From Yponomeuta sedellus (taxonomy: Eukaryota; Arthropoda; Insecta; Lepidoptera; Yponomeutidae): a stretch of 64,000 bases of DNA. Made by a program: the position numbers and the translations under genes. Location: the NCBI GenBank assembly GCA_934045075.1, contig OW203727.1, positions 16,180,861 through 16,244,860 on the forward strand, read 5' to 3'. Under the pieces are notes generated by a model. The model did no database searches, had not been told where the DNA came from, and was given only the letters and a program-made list of their open reading frames with translations. Below are positions 56,269 through 64,000 of this stretch, in pieces; position 1 is the first letter of the stretch, and each line of letters starts with the position of its first letter.

Positions 56269-56869
56269 TATTTTTAACTGCTGGTTTTAAGCTAGACACA
56301 ATTAGCCCCTTGTACTACAAACTTCTTCATTGCGAGCATCCTTCTGTCGCACTTATCGCCAGCCTGACCGAGGAAAGCGTTGTCATTCAAAATCAGACCA
56401 CGTGTACAATATTTCATCACTAGAGGAGGGGTGGCCCCCACCCCTCCCCGCCCCGGCCCCAGCGTTCCGACCCAAAAAGTCTATCTGTACTTGACACGAG
56501 AGGAAGAGGGACAGATTAACCGTGGTGAAGGGAACAAAGCTAAATATGTTTCAAGCTGCTACTTATACCCTTCGACAGGATATGGGAGATTTCCAGAGTG
56601 CGGAAACGTATAGTCGACAGCACATCGATCTTGACGCTCATGATACTATGCATGATCAACTCAGTTACGTTACCAGCGATATGAATTTAAAAGTTGATGT
56701 GCCGTTAACTGTACTGGCAAAGCAACGAATTGTTTTAGCGAAATTAGTCTATCTTAATCATCAACATCATCATCGATATTTTATAAGTCATTTCGTTTAT
56801 TTCTTAAAAAAATACGTATTTACTACAAGAACTAGGAAATTAATTGAAAATATTTAAATAGGTAAGTAT
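56269..56869. other. Unassigned, GC-variable DNA
   Basis: A C-rich tract (ccccacccctccccgccccg) lies at 56432-56452. A forward open frame of 111 codons at 56522-56857 is open and begins with plausible amino-acid composition, but I recognise no domain. It could contain a host exon; there is no proof. Confidence 0.3.
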
Positions 56870-57012
56870 TTAAGATGGTCAGACGACATCGTGAGGGTTG
56901 CGGGTCAGAGATGGATCAGGTTAGCACAGGACCGTGAGGAATGGCGCAATAAAAAGGAGGCCTATGCCCAGCAGTGGGTTGATGTGGGCTGATTATATAT
57001 ATATATAGATAT
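56870..57012 (+). mobile_element. Intact C-terminal end of a non-LTR LINE
   Basis: Translates without interruption to RWSDDIVRVAGQRWIRLA, then QDREEWRNKKEAYAQQWVDVG and a stop. A (TA)n tail follows at about 57000. The nucleotide ending (gcccagcagtgg...gggctgat) resembles the 3' end of the 5S-derived SINE family (ccccagcagtgg...gggttgat). A related LINE is therefore the likely helper. Confidence 0.78.
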
Positions 57013-57065
57013 AGGTAAGTGGTTTCTCTTAATATTATCTATAATATTCAATAACAGAGATATTT

Positions 57066-57188
57066 AGTTATATATTAAACGGGTCAAATCGCGATTATTT
57101 GTTAGGTAAAACGTAATTACCTTATTTCCCGACGTAATAAGGTTTTACTTAATAAATAATCGCGATTTGACCCGTTTAATATATAACT
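57066..57188. mobile_element. 123-bp foldback element with perfect 35-bp ends
   Basis: 57066-57100 (agttatatattaaacgggtc...) and 57154-57188 are exact reverse complements. The interior has further inverted words (ggtaaaac, gttttact). Related ends occur at 59011-59043, 13487-13516 and, more diverged, about 61755-61785. Confidence 0.85.
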
Positions 57189-58914
57189 ACCTATGTATGA
57201 GTTTCGCGAATCATTAAGAAACAGGGATATTATTTTGTTGAATGGATATTTTAAAGTAACGTTGGATTCTTTTTGGAGCGTTTAGAAGTTTTCAAAAACA
57301 TTGTCAACAAATTTAATAATAACAATTTTTTTTTCACGTATATTAAACTTGTTTACCTACGTCTTGATGAATTAGTTCAATCAACTGTCATCTGCGTAAT
57401 AATAGCGAAAAATAAAATAAAAGTGAAAGCTCTTAAACCATAATCTGGGTGCCTCAATATACTACGCCACAGTATAAAAGTTACACAATGCTGAAAAAGG
57501 ATGGAAGAATGAAATGATAGAACCATTTTCAGTCCACCGAGGTGCGTCGAGCGATGTTCGGTAGCCCACCCGCACATGGACGACTTTTACACTATCTGTA
57601 CAGGGGCTGTTTGCACACACCGCCGCGCGCCCGGGCGTGAAAAGTTTGGGCAATAATTTATATGACGGTTTAAATAATTACTTCACGTTTTCGGCTCAAT
57701 TTGTAGATGGATATGGCTTTGTGTTGCGGTGAAATTTATACGCGCTACCTTTCGAGCTGCGGTTTTTTGATGGTGACATTTTCTCGTCGGGTTTTCGTTT
57801 TTGTTGAACGTGAACTGCACGTACTTTGCGACGTAGTTCAAAGTATCGGTTCGAGTTGCACGAAGTTTTGCACTACATAAGTTTCCTCTACACTTCCTCT
57901 TCGCAAGAATAGATTGCTTGTCAATAAAAATGTAAATTCGCAGCTTCACTAGCGCTTTGCTAATTCATTCCCAATGGAAAATCCGAAAAGAGCGTCCATT
58001 CGAGATGGATGGTTCGTTTCTGGTGCCTTTTTTACCTTTTTCAATTTTCATATTGGCCAGACGTAGTTTGCACGTACAGACTCAGTTATATACGAATGGA
58101 GCTTTACAAACAGTGACTTTTTCCATTTGTAATATCGTTTTTTGCTGGTCTTTTTCACCCGTCATTCTGTAGAGGCAAGGTCGCGCCTTTTCTGTATGAA
58201 GTTCAGATATTAACGTCTTTTCTCGAATGATTTATAGGGATCGTCTCCTATGAAAGAGATGAAGGGGATTCCAGCGGACTCAATATGAATTCTAATAACA
58301 TCTTACGACAGTACCTGCTCAGCGTTGCGATAGTCTGTTTAACCGACCTCGCCGACCGCCTTGATTCCTACTCCATCATAATAGGTGATGTAACTAAATA
58401 AATAAGGGATCACGGGAATAAAATTCGCGGATGTTTCAGTGGGAGTCAAAAGGTTTCTCTTAAACAAAAATAGAAATACGCAGATCTAAAACCTGGAGCT
58501 TTGTACCCACACACTCTCGCGGTGATACGGCTGACACCCTAATCAAATAAGTACCTTTTACCGGGATGAAGCGCGCCGCGTTGAAAAGCGAGCTTTAAGT
58601 CGTTATGGTTAGGCTCAAGTTCCCGCTTCCGCCTTGAGTCAGGGCTGCTTCCACGTAAAACGTATTTGTAGGAAGGACGACCCAGAAAATGGGTATAATG
58701 TACTCACACTACAGAGGCCGCTGCCACTGTGGGGACTCGCCTTATTTTCCCGCTCCCTGGAGCCGGCAGAAATTTATATAACAAGCTATCTGGAGCCGAC
58801 GCCACAAATCAAAAACAGTAGAGGATCTGCTGGAATCAAATTATTATACGTATTTACTTATGTATACAAGTGTTTTTTTTTTAATTAAATTAAATTAAAT
58901 TAAAAAAAAAATTG
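57189..58914. other. Non-coding DNA with a CpG-rich patch
   Basis: At 57545-57650 the sequence is CG-rich (ccgccgcgcgcccgggcg). A further CG-rich stretch is at 58560-58650. These might mark a host promoter or first exon, but no open frame carries a motif. A (taaat)n tract lies at 58880-58905. Confidence 0.4.
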
Positions 58915-59075
58915 CCGACGTTTCGGCAGCGTTACAGTTGCCGTGGTCTCGGTTAGACTGTAACGCTGCCGAAACGTCGGGAAATAAGGTAATTAGGATT
59001 TACCTAATATATAATCGCAATTTGAACCGTTTAATATATAACTATGTAAGAGTATCGCGAATCATTAAGAAATAC
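58915..59075. mobile_element. Composite foldback repeat
   Basis: Perfect 24-bp arms at 58915-58938 and 58957-58980 (ccgacgtttcggcagcg...). A segment then matches the 123-bp foldback (ataatcgcaatttgaaccg, 59011-59043) and its right flank (tatcgcgaatcattaagaaa). This links the two hairpin types into one larger family. Confidence 0.75.
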
Positions 59076-59283
59076 TATAGTATTGCAGTGAGGTGTTCTA
59101 TTATGTTATTCATGAGCTTTACTGGACCTTATTGCATCACACGTAAATTTTGTATTCAATCCAATAATCCATAACAAAAATCAATCACGGGTAATATTTC
59201 GAAGTAACTATTAAGCGACTATTAATACAGACAATTAACCTTTCACCTTTGTTTCAGAACCTCAGATTTAACAATCCTAATAT

Positions 59284-59500
59284 CTAAGAGCCGAAGTTCC
59301 GCAGCCTGCTTCTGGGAGGGGCGGAGCCTCCCCCTGGGGCGAAGATACGTCGCTTCAAGAGCTGGAAGAATTTGTTAGCGACTCCGAAACGCCTAGACAA
59401 ACAACGCGTAGACCGAACAACGCCATGTTCTTCAGAAGTGCCACATGAGGATTCGTAATGGCATTCTAAACATCTAGGGTGTCTCGTCGATACAAACAAT
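59284..59500 (-). repeat. GC-rich repeat-like block
   Basis: On the minus strand it reads FAPGGGSAPPRSRLRNFGS at one end. The DNA (gaggggcggagcctccccct) is GC-rich against an AT-rich background. It looks like a piece of a moth interspersed element. No parent is visible here, so this is a weak call. Confidence 0.3.
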
Positions 59501-59703
59501 TTTTGTTATGGTAATGACATAGAACACATATGTACAGTGTACAGTGTGAACTTATGGTATAGAACACACTGTACATGGATTGTTAAGATGTATGTAAATT
59601 TCGATTAAGATGTATAAGTGTAAATTTCGCTTTCGATTCAGTTATTACACTTTCAGTTTGAATTTTACTATGAGTCATTAATACTCACTGAGATGTCGTG
59701 GGT

Positions 59704-59966
59704 TGCTGTGTGGTGTCGGCCTAGAGAATAGCACCAACCCAAATTCTTCCCGCAGGTGTCGTGAAAGGTGACTAAGGGACACAAACCGGGGGGTAGGCAG
59801 CAGCGCCTGCAGTCCAATTCCACTAAACTGCGATCCCCAACCCGCATGCCCAGCGTGGGGATTATGGGCACTACCCCCCAATGATGGCAAAACCTTGCGC
59901 TATGGCGTTCATTAGGGGAGGGCTATGTCCAGCAGTGGACTAATATAGCCTGAAGAAGAAAAAGAA
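59704..59966 (+). mobile_element. SINE with RTE-type tail, full length with TSD
   Basis: Flanked by a 14-bp duplication with one mismatch, gagatgtcgtgggt (59690-59703) and gagatttcgtgggt (59967-59980). It is 263 bp, starts tgctgtgtggtgtcggcc and ends atagcctgaagaagaaaaa. It fixes both ends of the family also seen at 6071, 52106 and 52323. The 5' part is not tRNA- or 5S-like. Confidence 0.88.
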
Positions 59967-59980
59967 GAGATTTCGTGGGT

Positions 59981-61201
59981 GGTTGAAAGCCTCGGTTAGT
60001 TGAAAAATCTTGATTCGAGTTATGAAGTCTCTTCGAATTATTGTGCAACCTCTCCGTCTATGAGAACAGTGACCTGCGGACCACGGCTACAATAGGTACT
60101 TGCCATAGATTTGAGTTTGTATCGCGATCTTTTTAAGAGGGCTTTTTTTAAAAAAATTCTTTGATAGCGATTGCTAAGACACATTTATTTCTTTTCAAAT
60201 TACACAAAATAAAAAAAACTTGTGTAAAAGAAATGTCGATCAACTGTCTACGTCGCCAACCTGAACAATTACTATTTGACTACAGATGAAAATATAGTGG
60301 CCTGTCTCTGTGATATCACAAACTTATAACGATAATTCCAACTGGCATTCTGTGCCTTATAGTTCTATGCGCCGCCGAACGATGTATGTCGGCCCGTAAC
60401 TACAAGTAACGCGGCTAAATTAACAACTTTGGCTTTCGGCTCAAGTTTCCGGAGACTTCGGAGGTAGGATGTTAGTGTTTGCTTAACCAAATGAGTATTC
60501 ATCATTTCGCCAGTTTAAACAATTACTTTATTTACAACGAGTGATACGATTGTAAAATAATCAGTACTTATGATGAAATAAAAACCTGATGAAACATTTT
60601 TCGATAGGACACCGCTACAGCTGATAGAAGAATGACACAGTATATGCAAAATCTTTACATCATTATCTAGCATCGATTTCGGGATTTAATATAAACAGAC
60701 CTTTCAAAAAGCCTGAATTACCAGAACAGAGTGATTTTCAAAAAACGAGAGGAATATCGAAAAATCAAGTCCTTTAAACAATTTCCCATTCAATCACGTA
60801 AAGCGAGCGGGTAGAAGGGAGGTAAGCAGTGGAAAAACCACCCAGGAGTGGGTGGAAAACATGCGGCTGGAACTCAAAGCAACCAGAATACGTTCTTGTG
60901 GGCCTAGGCATAAGACCGACAGTTGCGTGGGTCACTGGCAACGTGGAGCATACTTTGGGTGTATATGTAGAGACGGGACGATATGACCCACACAATATAC
61001 CGAGATAGGTACAGTTAGTGTACTGAATAATGGAGGATCGGGAAAAAATGCCTGAGCATTCGCGTTGCGACGTATCTACGTATGTGTGAATAGTTATGAT
61101 GATTTTTACTCACGGAGAACGATTAAACATTGTACTTGACATCAATTATGGGAGCACAACGTGACGTTTTATCCCATTATCGGCTAGCGTCACCTCGCTT
61201 G
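59981..61201. other. Non-coding DNA, nothing firmly recognised
   Basis: The word gttttatcccattatcggct at about 61165 is shared with 5905 (gttttatcccgttatcggct), so a diffuse repeat is present at both sites. The minus frame 60774-60995 has no known motif. Confidence 0.4.
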
Positions 61202-61255
61202 ATAGTTTTGACGTATCTACCAATACGGACCTATTGGTAGATACGTTAAAACTAT
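61202..61255. repeat. Hairpin with 24-bp arms
   Basis: 61202-61225 and 61232-61255 pair at 23 of 24 positions (atagttttgacgtatctacc...), with spacer cggacc. Confidence 0.8.
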
Positions 61256-63534
61256 TGTATAATACACATGTTATATTCAAAGACAAAAAAACATGTTTAA
61301 TGGAAATTTTCCTCAAAAGAAAAAATGGCCGCTAGGCTTTTCTTTATTACCACAACGCGGTGTAATAGTATGTAGCCTAATTTAATATATAATATTGCGA
61401 TGTGGATTTCGATAAGTGGACTTCTTGAGTTAAGAGTGCCACACACTGGCGTGGTTGCGGCACAGTGTTTGCAGAGAACAAAACCACCAAAAAGAACAGC
61501 CCTAGGGAAACACATCAAAGAAGGTTTCAGGCGTGTCCTAGGAAGTAATTTAATGAGAAAATTAGTCTTGCTCACCAAGCACAAAGTGGAAATATTTCCT
61601 CTTCATTGCGCCACACACTGGGTACATCCAAAAGGTCTGGTAGAACCAGACAGAATCATGGAACAAACTAAATCTCGACAAAAATATCAGCTGTTTCACA
61701 ATACTATTTATTAATGTCTCGCTACGCTCATATATAGCTACACATGTAACACATTTAATCAGGTCTAATTGCGATTGATTCCTAAGTACACTTAACTACC
61801 GTATTTGACAACATTTCATATTTTACACCGCGCAAAACTAAAAATACCGTTTCTTAATTTTGCTATCTTGATTACGAAAAAAATATTTAGAATGTTTATT
61901 ATTGCTTAATTTTAGAGAAAAAAAATAAAAAAAAATGAAAATCGTCGAATTTCCGAAAAAAAATATGGGTCGTTTTATTTCGTATCTAGTTTCCTTTAAG
62001 ACAGTAAAATACGTATGATAAAAAATATAAATGTTGTCCATTCCCGACGTAAATAAACGTCCCGTACTAGTATGATTGCTTTAGCGTTTGTAACAAACAG
62101 ATGAAAATTTCTCGCAATTTTGGAGTTAGTGGGCATCATAAAATTGGTTAAATTGGTATCGTGACACCCTGGTCTCTGCCAACCCCTCTGAGATACAGGC
62201 GTGACCACTGTCCAAGCACTTTTTTTCTACTGGGTGTCCTCTTAGCTCAGTGTGGCCGTAGCATAAACAGTCAATTTTAGACTTTGCGGTAGCTAGGCAA
62301 GAATCCAAGTGCATCCAAGGACAAAACACCTAAAACATTCGGTTTTCAAGCTTTACATTGCTTACACATGCCTGGTTGAGATAAAGCACTCGTGTCCTCG
62401 ACCGTACACCTTGACACACTTGTCGTTTCTAGTACACGTAAATTATTCAATTTTGTCACAATGGGGACAGCATGCATATCGTGTGAACTCATTGTAAGCT
62501 GACCTCTGATTGTCCATCGTCACCTAAGCCACCTTGACTGGATGTTGATTAATATTTTTTATGATTCCGGAAATGGCTTAGACTTAAAACACTTAGCTTT
62601 TTTCTCAATAATAGCACTCATATCGGTCTACTCACACTTGAGTTTGCGAGGCTGCCAATCATAAATTCTTTCATGACTTTCTTATTTCTGATACAACGAA
62701 TCTGCTGAGCACAGCCCGTTCCATAGAACAAGCAAATATGAATCGGAGGACAATACCGTTGTATTGTTGTTCGTTGTATCGTTCGTTGTTGTATCGTTGT
62801 GTAGTGGTTCCAAATTTCAGCGCATTCCCTTCAGGATGCTTTTTTAAATCTTTATTATGTAGGGATTTTCGTACACAAAAGGTGACAATGTCAATCCCAT
62901 CGTTGCTTATAATGCAAAAAAAATTCTAGCTGCCTTGACAAAGGTTCAGCTAGGACGCTCTCAAATATGCCTACATTTATACATTGAATGGGCATTGTCA
63001 CATCCTATTTTTTATTCTATAAATCTAAAATATAGACTAATATAAGAAACTAATTTGAATATTTTCTTAATTTTTGATGTAAATTATTTTTTTATTAATT
63101 ATTTAAAGTTTTGTAAGTATGACGTCACCACTGGCATTATGAACTACGTTCATTGAATTTATTCATGACAAAAAAAAAATTGACGTGTGACAAATGTTGT
63201 TGTTGACGAATTTTTTTTTTTATTTGTAGGCAATGGAACTACCGCTTTAGAGCCAATGATGACGTCATTGCAAGAAAAATGAAGTGAACATAATTTTGCG
63301 ATAAATATTAATAATCCGTTTTTATTTTACCTATTTAAACTCCTAATAATAATCAGTATCCCTATTCCTCGAAATGGTTTTCACTTTAAGACAGTCGATG
63401 CCTCCCTGATCAATGCCCATTGCAGTGATTTTATAATCTCTCGTCTATTTTACGGTCACATTCCAGTAAGAAGTTCAGCAAGTCCTTTTCTATCTTTTAT
63501 CAGTGTATCTTTTTTATATCATTCAAACGCCTTT
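61256..63534. other. Non-coding DNA, nothing recognised
   Basis: The forward frame 61400-61714 (104 codons) has a basic composition but no recognisable domain. A gtt/gtatcgtt simple tract is at 62757-62800. No element ends are found. Confidence 0.4.
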
Positions 63535-63975
63535 CGTCCTACCTGTGATGACCTACGGAGCCGAGACATAGACACTCCCGAAAGGGCTGGTCCACCAGTT
63601 CAAAGTCTCTCAGCGAGCTATGAAGATAGCTATGCTCGGAGTTTCTCTGAAGAATAGGATTCGTAACGAATGAATCCGACAGAGAACCATAGTTATCGAC
63701 ATAGCTCAGAGAATTAGCGAGCTGAAGTGGCAGTGGGCTGGCCATATCTCGCGAAGAACTGACCACCGTTGCAGTAAACGTGTTCTTGAGAGGAGACCGC
63801 GACTCGGCAAACGTAGTGTAGGACGCCCTCCGATCAGGTGGGATGACGATCTGCAAAAAACTGCCGGCAGATGCTGGATGCAGCAAGCTGAAGACAGGGC
63901 GCTATGGCGCTCATTAGGGGAGGGCAATGTCCAGCAGTGGACTACATAATGTAGCCTGAAGAAGAAGAAGAAACT
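63535..63975 (+). mobile_element. RTE-clade LINE, C-terminal ORF2 and 3' end
   Basis: Translates to PVMTYGAET, a stop, LVHQFKVSQRAMKIAMLGVS, a stop, IVIDIAQRISELKWQWAGHI, then RPRLGKRSVGRPPIRWDDDL and VQQWTT. These are the hallmark residues of the RTE ORF2 C-terminus. It ends in atgtccagcagtgg and atgtagcctgaagaagaaga. Two in-frame stops show it is dead. The last ~70 bases are the shared tail of the 263-bp SINE family. Confidence 0.82.
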
Positions 63976-64000
63976 CCTTCTCTTGGGAACTTATTTTAAG

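Noticed and set aside
56522..56857. 111-codon forward frame as a host gene
   Set aside because: The composition is plausible but there is no motif. It directly precedes a LINE end and may be part of transposon or intergenic DNA.
61400..61714. 104-codon forward frame as a host gene
   Set aside because: No recognisable domain, no splice signals that I can trust and no family relative in the window. Left as unassigned DNA.
63539..63886. 115-codon minus-strand frame
   Set aside because: It is antisense to the RTE ORF2 C-terminal fragment, whose forward reading matches the known family.

Overview
The window looks like a stretch of a lepidopteran (moth or butterfly) nuclear genome. It is AT-rich, gene-poor and packed with mobile-element relics. 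The signs are intronless, divergent Cys-loop receptor genes, non-LTR retrotransposon tails of the 'gcccagcagtgg' type common in moths, several SINE families, MITE and foldback elements, an LTR element and a long satellite. There are no bacterial-style operons. Only three loci can be supported as protein-coding beyond mobile-element fragments: two nicotinic-acetylcholine-receptor-like (nAChR-like) single-exon genes on the minus strand, and one apparently complete LINE with two ORFs.

Layout. 1-14.3 kb: non-coding DNA with copies of a 5S-rRNA-derived SINE, a tRNA-derived SINE (period 308 bp), a SINE with an RTE-like tail and LINE relics. 14.87-16.46 kb: an almost pure 10-bp satellite with a 545-bp higher-order repeat. 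18.26-20.56 kb: a young non-autonomous LTR element with 264-bp LTRs and a 4-bp target-site duplication (TSD). 22.9-27.8 kb: four more 5S-SINEs, a foldback element and a 301-bp MITE. 28.17-29.43 kb: nAChR-like gene 1. 30.7-33.6 kb: large foldback elements. 33.7-40 kb: a truncated LINE and large tRNA-SINE insertions. 40.06-40.49 kb: a Harbinger-like element with a MADF-domain remnant. 41.6-42.9 kb: nAChR-like gene 2. 43.6-45.4 kb: a third, broken receptor copy split by a 742-bp inverted-repeat transposon carrying a THAP-domain exon. 46.0-50.7 kb: a LINE of the CR1/Jockey group (minus strand), ORF1 and ORF2 both open. 51-64 kb: SINE insertions with clean TSDs, hairpin elements and 3' ends of RTE-type LINEs.

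How the parts relate. The LINEs are the likely source of the machinery that moved the SINEs. The 5S-SINE ends in a segment resembling a LINE 3' end also present here, and a second SINE shares its last ~70 bases with the RTE fragment at the right edge. The tRNA-SINE insertions carry 9-15 bp TSDs, and four contain internal inversions of the kind made by twin priming. The two receptor genes and their pseudogene share coding sequence and about 85-95 bp upstream of the start codon. They therefore form a small local family, duplicated with its promoter region after an intron-less founder arose. Functions and family names come from motif recognition only; no search was run.
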